Shown here piece after piece: positions 10,293-17,628 of a stretch of 64,000 nucleotides of DNA; positions within the stretch are counted from its first letter, which is position 1; every line of letters begins with the position of its first letter. This stretch comes from Chloroflexota bacterium (GTDB lineage Bacteria > Chloroflexota > Anaerolineae > Anaerolineales > UBA4823). A program made the translations under genes and the position numbers. The stretch is taken from positions 1-64,000 of the forward strand of contig JAJUJL010000014.1 in assembly GCA_029265355.1 (NCBI GenBank), given 5' to 3'. Below the pieces are notes generated by a model, which did not search any database, was not told the DNA's origin, and worked only from the letters and a program-made list of their open reading frames with translations.

Positions 10293-11105
10293 CTAGCCTA
10301 TCCACAGGCTGATGCCAATCACGATGACGAGCACCAGTAGCGGCTCGATGATTGCCTGCTGCCAGGGTTCGCCTTCCGCCAGGTTGGCGAGCAGAGTGGT
10401 CAAACCATACGCTGGGCCGAGCAGGAGCAGCCCGTAGCTGACTGGCGAGAGGGGAAGATAATACAGCCCGGCAGCGAACTGGGTTGCAAGCAGCGCCACC
10501 AGCCCGGATTCGAGCAGCGCCCAGCTCCGGTGCAGGCGCAACCTGAGCGTGCGCAGGCTGGTCAGGAAAGCCGCCAGAGTGAGCGCGGGTACGGTGAAGA
10601 TCAGGCGCGCTCCCGCTGCGCTCAGGCTGGTCGCCAGGATCAGGAACAGAGCGTAAGCCAGGGCGGTCAGCCCGGCAGCAGCGGCTGGCTGACGCACGTC
10701 GTCCGGGTCGATGGCGATGTATTCAGCGACCAGCACCAGCATCAGCAAGCCGCCGCCCAGGGCGAAACCGGCCCACCAGGTGAGGCCAAGAGGCAGTTGG
10801 AAGAGCGGCGCGCCGATCACCCAGGCGGTCAGCGCTGGCAGCAACCAATGCCCTATGATACCGTGCCTGGCTGCTGCAGGATGCTGGCGCAGCAACCACT
10901 CCACGCCAGCGGCGGTCATCGCCGCCACCAACAGCCCGGCCGCGGTGCGCACATTCAAATCCCAGGCCAGGTACAGCCCGGGGAGCTGCACCTCGATAGT
11001 GCGCGAGGGCAGCTTCAGAAAACGCGCCAGGGCGTAAGCCAGCAGTATCAGCGCCGAGAGAATGCTCAGGCGGTCGAGATCGGGCAAATGGCGGCTGCGG
11101 TCCAT
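10293..11105 (-). CDS. polytopic membrane protein of unknown function
   Basis: A 270-residue protein with about 8 hydrophobic segments, for example LSILSALILLAYALARFL, LAWDLNVRTAAGLLVAAM and PLLVLVIVIGISLWIG at the C-terminus. I do not recognise a catalytic motif. It resembles small hypothetical membrane proteins common in Chloroflexota (possibly DUF5656, uncertain). The start at 11105 avoids overlap with the divergent glycosyltransferase promoter. It ends 15 bp before the JAMM gene start, so the two probably form an operon. Confidence 0.6.
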   Translation of the reverse strand: MDRSRHLPDLDRLSILSALILLAYALARFLKLPSRTIEVQLPGLYLAWDLNVRTAAGLLVAAMTAAGVEWLLRQHPAAARHGIIGHWLLPALTAWVIGAPLFQLPLGLTWWAGFALGGGLLMLVLVAEYIAIDPDDVRQPAAAAGLTALAYALFLILATSLSAAGARLIFTVPALTLAAFLTSLRTLRLRLHRSWALLESGLVALLATQFAAGLYYLPLSPVSYGLLLLGPAYGLTTLLANLAEGEPWQQAIIEPLLVLVIVIGISLWIG

Positions 11106-11169
11106 GAGGAAATGATAACATTCCAGCCATGGGTCAGGTAGGGTAAAATTAAATTCTGAGGTGACAACC

Positions 11170-12372
11170 ATGCGTATCGGAATGATGGTGGATGTCTACA
11201 AACCGCACGTCAGCGGCATCACCAATTACATTTCCCTGAACAAGAAATTTCTCGAGCAGCTTGGCCATGAGGTATTCGTCTTCACCTTCGGCAACGAGGA
11301 TTATGCCGACGATGAAACCCATATCATTCGCTCGCCGGGCATGCCGCTGCTCAACACCGGTTACTATGTCAGCCTGAATTACTCCCGCCAGGCGCGCTCG
11401 CTGATTCGCACCATGGATGTGGTGCACGTGCACCATCCTTTTCTGAGCGGCTCGCTGGCGCTGCGCTATTGCCGCCCGCGTGGCATACCGGTGATTTTCA
11501 CCAACCATACCCGTTACGATCTCTACACCCGCGCTTACCTGCCCGTGCTGCCGGATGTGATTGGCGAGACAGCCATAGAAGCTTACCTGCCGGCATTTTG
11601 CCGCGCTTGCGACCTGGTCATTTCACCATCGCCAGGCATGCGCGATGTGCTGCGCCGCTATGGTGTGGATGTGCACATCGAAGTGGTGCCCAATGGAGTC
11701 GATTTGAAGCCTTTCCGCCAGGCTGAGGCTGGCAATTTGCGCGCCGATCTCGGCTTTTCTCCCGACACGGTTTTGTTGATCTACGTTGGACGCTTGGGTC
11801 CTGAGAAGAATTTGCCTTTCCTGTTGCGTTCATTTGCCGGCGCAGCCCTGGCTTACGAAAATATCGGCTTGTTGTTGGTGGGGGATGGTCCAGAGCGCGA
11901 TAACCTCGAGGATCGCGTCCAGTACATGAAATTGACCGATCGAGTTAAGTTCACCGGCATGATTCCCTACCACACGTTGCCCAACTACATGAGGATTGCA
12001 GACGCCTTTGTCACTGCCTCGGTGACCGAAGTGCACCCGTTAACGGTAATCGAAGCGATGGCAGCCGGGTTACCGGTGCTGGGCATTGATTCGCCGGGGG
12101 TGGGTGATACGATCGAAGACGGCGTCACGGGTTACCTGGCGCCAGAGGAAGACCTGGCAGCGTTCACCGCCAAGATGGTGCGCTTGATCACCGACCACGA
12201 AAACCGCAAACGCATGGCGCAGCAAGCCTGGCAGCAGGTGGAGCGTTATGCCATCGAGAACACGGTGCAGAAGATGTTGGACTTGTACCAGGGGGTGGTG
12301 TACACGACGATCCCCGACCGGCGCACCTGGCGCAGCCGTTTGATGCGTGCGTGGGATAGGTGGGTCAACTGA
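11170..12372 (+). CDS. GT4-family glycosyltransferase
   Basis: A 400-residue GT-B enzyme. It opens MRIGMMVDVYKPHVSG, has HVHHPFLSG in the acceptor domain, PNGVD at the domain junction, the nucleotide-binding VGRLGPEKNL, and the EX7E-type EVHPLTVIEAMAAG. This fits GT4 retaining transferases, especially diacylglycerol glucosyltransferases and phosphatidylinositol mannosyltransferase-like enzymes. The nearby plsY makes a glycolipid role plausible, but that is inference. The start is ATG 11170 with AGGTG upstream; a GTG at 11161 is the alternative. It is followed directly by yraN (stop 12372, start 12373). Confidence 0.88.
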   Translation: MRIGMMVDVYKPHVSGITNYISLNKKFLEQLGHEVFVFTFGNEDYADDETHIIRSPGMPLLNTGYYVSLNYSRQARSLIRTMDVVHVHHPFLSGSLALRYCRPRGIPVIFTNHTRYDLYTRAYLPVLPDVIGETAIEAYLPAFCRACDLVISPSPGMRDVLRRYGVDVHIEVVPNGVDLKPFRQAEAGNLRADLGFSPDTVLLIYVGRLGPEKNLPFLLRSFAGAALAYENIGLLLVGDGPERDNLEDRVQYMKLTDRVKFTGMIPYHTLPNYMRIADAFVTASVTEVHPLTVIEAMAAGLPVLGIDSPGVGDTIEDGVTGYLAPEEDLAAFTAKMVRLITDHENRKRMAQQAWQQVERYAIENTVQKMLDLYQGVVYTTIPDRRTWRSRLMRAWDRWVN

Positions 12373-12741
12373 ATGGATCGCCAATCCTTGGGACGCTGGG
12401 GTGAACAGCAAGCCGCCGAGCACCTGCGGCGATTGGGCTACGAAATCCTGGCGCACAATGTGCGCACACCCTATGGTGAGATCGACCTGTTGGCAAGGCA
12501 GGGGGAGCAGTATATCTTCGTCGAGGTGCGCACCCGCGCCTCCAACAGCCTGGGGCCGCCCGAGCTGAGCATCTCGCCGCGCAAGCTGGCGCACATGCGC
12601 TCCGCCGCTGAGGCCTACATGCTGGAGCAGCCCGAGGCGCAGTCTGCCTGGCGCATGGATATGATCGCGGTGCGCCGTTATCCTGACGGGCGCCCGCCCG
12701 AGATCCTGCACTTCGAAGATGTCGCAGCTGCCGAAGATTGA
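12373..12741 (+). CDS. yraN: YraN family endonuclease-like protein (UPF0102)
   Basis: A 122-residue protein of the YraN/UPF0102 family. It begins LGRWGEQQAAEHLRRLGYEI and carries the PD-(D/E)XK-like core GEIDLLARQ and FVEVRTR. Related archaeal proteins are Holliday-junction resolvase-like; the biochemical role in bacteria is not settled. The length (about 120) is normal. It abuts the glycosyltransferase and overlaps miaA by 23 bp, indicating a co-transcribed unit. Confidence 0.92.
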   Translation: MDRQSLGRWGEQQAAEHLRRLGYEILAHNVRTPYGEIDLLARQGEQYIFVEVRTRASNSLGPPELSISPRKLAHMRSAAEAYMLEQPEAQSAWRMDMIAVRRYPDGRPPEILHFEDVAAAED

Positions 12742-13702
12742 CTTGCTCAAACAGCAACCGCTGGTGGCGCTGGTGGGTCCGACGGCGGTGGGCAAGACCG
12801 AGGCCGCGGTCGCCCTGGCGCAGCGCTTGGACATGGAAATCGTCTCTGCCGATTCGCGCTTGTTCTACCGGGGGATGGATATCGGCACCGCCAAGCCCAC
12901 CAGCGAAGAGCGGCGCGGCGTGCCTCATCATTTGATCGACGTGGCTAACCCAGGCCAGACCTGGAGCCTGGCAGATTTTCAGCGAGCGGCAGCGGAGGCA
13001 ATCGCAGGTATTCACCTGCGCGGCCGCCTGCCGCTGCTGGTGGGGGGCACTGGTCAATACGTGCGGGCTGTCCTGGAAGGCTGGCAGGCGCCTCGCGCTG
13101 CACCAGACCCGCGCCTGCGCGCCGCGTTGGAGTCGCTGGCTGCGCGCATCACGCCGCATGGTTTGCACGCCCGCCTGGCGCTGCTCGATCCCCAGGCGGC
13201 CGAAGCCATTGACCCGCGCAACCTGCGCCGCACGGTGCGCGCCCTGGAGGTGATCCTGACCACCGGCAGGCGCTTTTCCGAGCAACGCAAGCGAGGCGAG
13301 TCGCCTTACCAGGTATTGATGCTGGGGTTGTTTCGTGAGCGCCAGGAGTTGTACGCCCGCATCGACGCCCGCCTCCAGGCGATGTTGGAAGCCGGGTTTC
13401 TGGAGGAGGTTGCTGGGCTGCTGCGAGCTGGCTATTCTCTCGATTCTCCAGCCCTGTCTGCGATAGGCTATCGTGAGCTGGCGGCGCACTTGCGCGGCGA
13501 GCTCACCCTGGAGCAGGCAGTGACCCTGATCAAGCGCCAGACGCGCGTCTTTGTGCGCCGCCAGGCGAACTGGTTCAAGCGTGATGACCCTCGCATCCAA
13601 TGGGTGCAAGCCGGCCCCGGCTCTGTGGATGCGAAGGTCATCGATAAGCTGGAGAACGCTGTGCAGCGATGGGTCGAGGGGCTCTGTTCGTCGCTGCATT
13701 AA
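12719..13702 (+). CDS. miaA: tRNA dimethylallyltransferase MiaA
   Basis: A 327-residue enzyme that adds the dimethylallyl group to A37 of tRNAs reading UNN codons. The P-loop GPTAVGKT is at 20-27, followed by SADSRLFYRGMDIGTAKP, HHLIDVANPG and LLVGGTGQYVRAVLEG. The C-terminal IKRQTRVFVRRQANWFKRD segment is also typical. Its length matches the family (300-330). It overlaps yraN by 23 bp. Confidence 0.96.
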   Translation: MSQLPKIDLLKQQPLVALVGPTAVGKTEAAVALAQRLDMEIVSADSRLFYRGMDIGTAKPTSEERRGVPHHLIDVANPGQTWSLADFQRAAAEAIAGIHLRGRLPLLVGGTGQYVRAVLEGWQAPRAAPDPRLRAALESLAARITPHGLHARLALLDPQAAEAIDPRNLRRTVRALEVILTTGRRFSEQRKRGESPYQVLMLGLFRERQELYARIDARLQAMLEAGFLEEVAGLLRAGYSLDSPALSAIGYRELAAHLRGELTLEQAVTLIKRQTRVFVRRQANWFKRDDPRIQWVQAGPGSVDAKVIDKLENAVQRWVEGLCSSLH

Positions 13703-13723
13703 GCGTTCTGTAGCGGGAACACG

Positions 13724-13941
13724 TTCAACCCCCTCCCCTGACCCTCCCCCAAAATCCACCATGCGGATTTTGGGGAGAGGGAATTTTTCTCCACCGCAGA
13801 GTGCGGATTTTGGGGGGAGGCAGGGAATCTTTCCTCAGCCTGAATCATCCACCCCCCCCCGTTTTTTGGAGAGAAGCCTTTATTTTTCCTCCCCCATTTC
13901 CGTTCTGTGGAAATGGGGGAGGGCAGGGAGGGGGTGTATTC
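13724..13941. repeat. CCCCCTCC-type palindromic repeat block
   Basis: Three hairpin units are visible: CTCCCCCAAAATCC../..GGATTTTGGGG, a further GGATTTTGGGGGGAGG, and CTCCCCCATTTCC../..GGAAATGGGGGAGG. It ends GGGAGGGGGTGTATT like the block at 4912-5036. It lies between convergent miaA and the delta-60 gene and may act as a bidirectional terminator. Confidence 0.6.
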
Positions 13942-16900
13942 TCAATACCGCAACATCACCACCGGCAGGTACACCGCGCCGGGCGGCGAACCAACGGTGA
14001 TCAGCGCCTGGGCGTCCAAGACGGCGTAATCCTGCCCATCGGAGGCATTCCAGGTGAAGCTGGTGGCGCCAAACCAACCGTTCTGCTGGGTGAACAGTAA
14101 CCCACCCAGCTCGGCTGCCGGGACGACCTGATTCACAACCACCGGAACCGCATTCAAGGTGAGCACGCCGTAAGCCGGCAAACTGGTGATCTTGACCTCC
14201 ACCAGGCTGTTACCTTCAGCATCGCTGAAGGCGGCGACGAAGTCCGCTGCAGAAAAAGCCACCGTTTCAGTGAAGGCTACCGTCTTGTTTATGTCAGCCA
14301 GGGTGGGGGCTTTGTTCACCTCGTTGACCGTGATGGTGAGCGTCTCGGCGTCCTCCAGGACCGGTGTGCCGTTATCGGCGACGCGCACCGTCAAGGTGTA
14401 CACACCCGGGCCCTGGTCTTCAGTCGGCGTCCAGGTAAATTCGCCGCTGGCGGCGTTGATGCTGGCGCCCAGCGGCGCGCCCGGGTCGAGCGAGTAGCTC
14501 AGGCTGTTTGCCGGCAGGTCCGCGTCGCTGGCGCTGGCAGTGAAGGTGAGCAGGCTTTCCTCGCCAATGGTTTTATTGCCAATGGTGCTCAAGACAGGCG
14601 CCTGGTTCACCTCGCTGACGGTGACGGTGATCGTTTCGCTGTCACTCAGCGCTGGCGATCCGCTGTCGGTGACGCGCACGGTGATGGGATAATTGCCGGG
14701 TCCTTGCGCTTCCCCGGGCGTCCAGGTGAAGACGCCGCTGGAGGCGTTGATGGCGGCTCCCGTGGGTGCGCCAGCATCCAAAGAGTAGGTCAATGTATTG
14801 GCAGGCAAGTCGCTGTCGCTGGCGGAGGCGGTGAAGGTTAGCTCAACGCCTTCGCTCACCGATTGATCCCCGATCGCATTCAGCACCGGCGCGACGTTTA
14901 CCTCGCTGACCGTTATGCGCACAGCCTCGGAGTCGCTCAGGACAGGGTTGCCGTTATCGGAGACCTGCACGGTGACGGTGTAGACACCGGGGCCTTCAGC
15001 TTCGCCCGGCGTCCAGGTAAACTCTCCGCTGGCGGCGTTGATGCTGGCGCCGGCTGGCGCGCCGCTTCCCAGGGAATAGCTCAGGGTATTGGCGGGCACG
15101 TCGCTGTCCGTGGCTGAGGCGGTGAAGGTGAGCTGGCTGCCTTCGGCGATCGATTTGCTGCCGATCGCGTTCAGCACCGGCGCGGTATTGACCTCGTTGA
15201 CGGTGATCTGGATGGTTTCGAAGTCGCTCAAGCCAGGCACACCATTGTCGGTCACCCGCACGGTGACGTTGTACACTCCCGGTCCCTGAAGCTCGGTGGG
15301 CGTCCAGGTGAAGACCCCGCTGGTTGAGTTGATACTGGCGCCGCTGGGTGCGCCAGCGTCGATTGTGTAGCTCAGGGTGTCGCCGTCGACATCGGTGGCG
15401 CTGGCGGTGAAAGTGATCAGGCTGAGCTCATTGCCGCTTTGATTGCCAATCGCATTCAGCACCGGGGCATCGTTGACCCCGCTGAACGTCAGGTTGGCAG
15501 AAGCAGCAGACGCGGCGTAGTCCAGCCCATCTGAGCCATTCCAGGAGAAGCTGGTGGAGCCGAAGAAATTGCTGTTGGGGACAAAGTCCAGGTTATCCAG
15601 CTCTCCAACCATGATTTCCTGGTTGAGGGTGACATTGACGCCGTTGAGCTTGAGCGTGCCATTCGCCGACAGGGACGTCACCTGGATTTTTTGCAACGTG
15701 TCGCCGTCCGCATCGCTGAACGCGGCGGTGAAATCGGCGGCGCTCAAGTTGAGGGTGGTATCTTCTGTTCCGCTCTTGCTAAAGTTAGCGACCGTCGGAG
15801 CCGTGTTGGGCGACTCGTAGCGGGCGATCGCCAGGTTATCGTCGCCGCTGGCAACCGGATAGTCGGTCAGTCCGGCGATGACGATTTTGTTATCCGGTTG
15901 AATGGCGGCAGCATAGGCATAATCTTGCGTGTTGCTATTTTCGGGAAGCTGGGTGCCCAGGTTGGTGGCGACCAGCCCGCTGGCGCCGAAGGAGGTGTCC
16001 AGCGCGCCGTTGGACAGGTAGCGCGCCAGGGCGAAATCTTGCACGGTGGCGCCGCTGCTGAAGGTGAAGCCAACTGCCACAATGCGCCCGGTGGGCTGAA
16101 CATGCACGTCGTACGCTTCTTCATCGAGTCCAGCGAAGTCGGTGACCACGCGGCCATCGCTGTCGAAGGTCAGGTCCAGCGAACCGTCCGCGGTGTAGCG
16201 CGCCAGGGCAAAATCGGTCGAAGCCCCCCCGCCAGCCGGTGTGCGCAGTCCGGCGAGAACAATCTTCCCGTCCGGTTGTAAATCCATACCCAGAGCCTGG
16301 TCATTGGATTGGCCGCCGAAATCGGTGTTAACGATGCCATCGCCGCCTCCGAAGGTGGTATCCAGGTTACCGGAGGGGGTGAAGCGAACGACCCCAAAAT
16401 CATCCGATGAACCGGTGTCGGCAAAACCTGCCACCAGGATCTTGTTGTCGCTGGTGGTTTCTAGATCCCACCCCTCATCGTTGGAGCCGATGAAATCAGC
16501 CGTTGCAAGTCCACCGCTGCCGAAGCTGGTGTCCAGCGCGCCGGTGCTGGTATAGCGCACCACGGCGAAATCTCGGTCCACGCTGCCGGCCACCAGGAGT
16601 TTGTTGTTTGTGTCGATGACAATGGCATGGGCTGCGTCGTTGACGCCCGTGCCAAGCGTTGAGGTAACAATACCGGTGCTGTTGAACGTGGTGTCCAGTT
16701 GCCCATTGGTCTGATATCGCGCTACCGCAAAGTAAGTGCTGGGGCCGGTTGCGGCAGTGCCAGCGACAACGATCTTTCCATCGCTCTGGATGGCGACATC
16801 GAATGCCGTGGCTGCATCGCCGATGGCGGTGGTGACATAGCCCAGCCCGCTGCCGAAGCTGGCGGTATCCAGCAGCCCGGCGCTGGTGTAGCGCGCCACG

Positions 16901-17154
16901 ACGAAATGGGTGTTGTCGGTGCCGACAACGACGATTTTATTGTCATTTTGCAGGGCAATGCCGAAAGCCTTTTCACCTCCGCCCAGGTTGGTGAAATTTA
17001 CACCGCTGCTGCTCAATCCGAACGTGGTATCCAGATCCCCGCTGGCAGCGCGCACGCCTGAGCTGCGCAGCGCCAACGCCAGGATGAGCAGAGAAAGGAT
17101 GATTGGTTGGATGAATTGCGCGAGGCGATAGATTGGATTGAAAATTCTACTCAT
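13942..17154 (-). CDS. secreted delta-60 / Ig-repeat protein
   Basis: A 1070-residue exported protein. A basic N-terminus and hydrophobic stretch (FIQPIILSLLILALALRSSG) form a signal peptide ending near VRAAS. Residues about 35-440 hold seven or so delta-60 repeats with GALDTSFG-type units. A cadherin/Ig-like domain follows (SGTEDTTLNLSAADF), then five 97-98-residue He_PIG-like repeats (APVLNAIG..FTWTPGEA..GVYTVTVQVSDNG). A second copy of the first Ig-like type ends the array. The C-terminus is VYLPVVMLRY. AAGGAG precedes the ATG at 17154; an earlier in-frame start at 17193 is unlikely. It is likely a surface or adhesion protein. Confidence 0.85.
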   Translation of the reverse strand: MSRIFNPIYRLAQFIQPIILSLLILALALRSSGVRAASGDLDTTFGLSSSGVNFTNLGGGEKAFGIALQNDNKIVVVGTDNTHFVVARYTSAGLLDTASFGSGLGYVTTAIGDAATAFDVAIQSDGKIVVAGTAATGPSTYFAVARYQTNGQLDTTFNSTGIVTSTLGTGVNDAAHAIVIDTNNKLLVAGSVDRDFAVVRYTSTGALDTSFGSGGLATADFIGSNDEGWDLETTSDNKILVAGFADTGSSDDFGVVRFTPSGNLDTTFGGGDGIVNTDFGGQSNDQALGMDLQPDGKIVLAGLRTPAGGGASTDFALARYTADGSLDLTFDSDGRVVTDFAGLDEEAYDVHVQPTGRIVAVGFTFSSGATVQDFALARYLSNGALDTSFGASGLVATNLGTQLPENSNTQDYAYAAAIQPDNKIVIAGLTDYPVASGDDNLAIARYESPNTAPTVANFSKSGTEDTTLNLSAADFTAAFSDADGDTLQKIQVTSLSANGTLKLNGVNVTLNQEIMVGELDNLDFVPNSNFFGSTSFSWNGSDGLDYAASAASANLTFSGVNDAPVLNAIGNQSGNELSLITFTASATDVDGDTLSYTIDAGAPSGASINSTSGVFTWTPTELQGPGVYNVTVRVTDNGVPGLSDFETIQITVNEVNTAPVLNAIGSKSIAEGSQLTFTASATDSDVPANTLSYSLGSGAPAGASINAASGEFTWTPGEAEGPGVYTVTVQVSDNGNPVLSDSEAVRITVSEVNVAPVLNAIGDQSVSEGVELTFTASASDSDLPANTLTYSLDAGAPTGAAINASSGVFTWTPGEAQGPGNYPITVRVTDSGSPALSDSETITVTVSEVNQAPVLSTIGNKTIGEESLLTFTASASDADLPANSLSYSLDPGAPLGASINAASGEFTWTPTEDQGPGVYTLTVRVADNGTPVLEDAETLTITVNEVNKAPTLADINKTVAFTETVAFSAADFVAAFSDAEGNSLVEVKITSLPAYGVLTLNAVPVVVNQVVPAAELGGLLFTQQNGWFGATSFTWNASDGQDYAVLDAQALITVGSPPGAVYLPVVMLRY
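14325..15480 (-). repeat. tandem He_PIG-like coding repeats, about 291-294 bp period
   Basis: Five near-identical units within the secreted repeat gene. Recurring landmarks such as the codons for APVLNAIG fall near 15460, 15175, 14880 and 14590. The high nucleotide similarity suggests recent duplication or recombination-driven copy-number change. Confidence 0.7.
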
Positions 17155-17371
17155 CGGTTTCTCCTTGCTGATGTGATTAGATCGTATATCCACCTGACAA
17201 CCAGCGCCTCTGATCCGCAGAGTCCGGTGCGTTCATGCTATATTGTTAAGTCGCAGCCTGGGCAAAAAAGATACGATTGAGGGGCGGAAATTTCACCAAA
17301 GACTGCGCAGATAGCAGGTTCACACTTGCGAACCCCGTCCTCCAGGTAAGTATAGCTGCTTTTCCTCTTAA

Positions 17372-17483
17372 GTGTTTCGCCGGAAGTGTTTTTATAAACC
17401 GTGAACGAGCACCGGCGAAACCCTGGAGTAAACCGCCGTCGCGATGGCGGATTCACTCTAAACACTTTCGGCGGTTTACTTAG
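17372..17483 (+). repeat. 112-bp two-hairpin dispersed repeat, copy A
   Basis: Hairpin 1 is GTGTTTCGCCGG../..CCGGCGAAACCC and hairpin 2 is AGTAAACCGCC../..GGCGGTTTACT. The reverse complement of 40856-40967 is the same length and nearly the same sequence. The rest of the 17155-17628 interval shows no gene, only the promoter at 17615. Confidence 0.75.
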
Positions 17484-17614
17484 TCACGCAAAGGGCGGTC
17501 ATCCCTGGATCGTCATTTCAAAAAGGAAGGGGCGAAGCTGGGGAGGATGGCCTCTGCCGCAAACCGATAAAACAAAAGCCTGGCGAGAGAACCATCAAAC
17601 CATTGCACGCGAGT

Positions 17615-17620
17615 TATAAT
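17615..17620 (+). promoter_or_regulatory. -10 element, probable leaderless start
   Basis: A perfect TATAAT ends 8 nt before the ATG at 17629. Transcription would then begin at or next to the start codon, and no ribosome site is visible. The -35 region is weak. Confidence 0.5.
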
Positions 17621-17628
17621 GAACCCAA

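Noticed and set aside
14325-15480. CRISPR-like or satellite array
   Set aside because: The period of about 291-294 bp keeps the reading frame and encodes Ig-like repeats within one protein.
17238-17465. Small frame encoding a VNPPSRRRFTPGFRR-type peptide
   Set aside because: It arises from the 112-bp two-hairpin repeat; the same peptide appears at the other copy and stems, not codons, are conserved.
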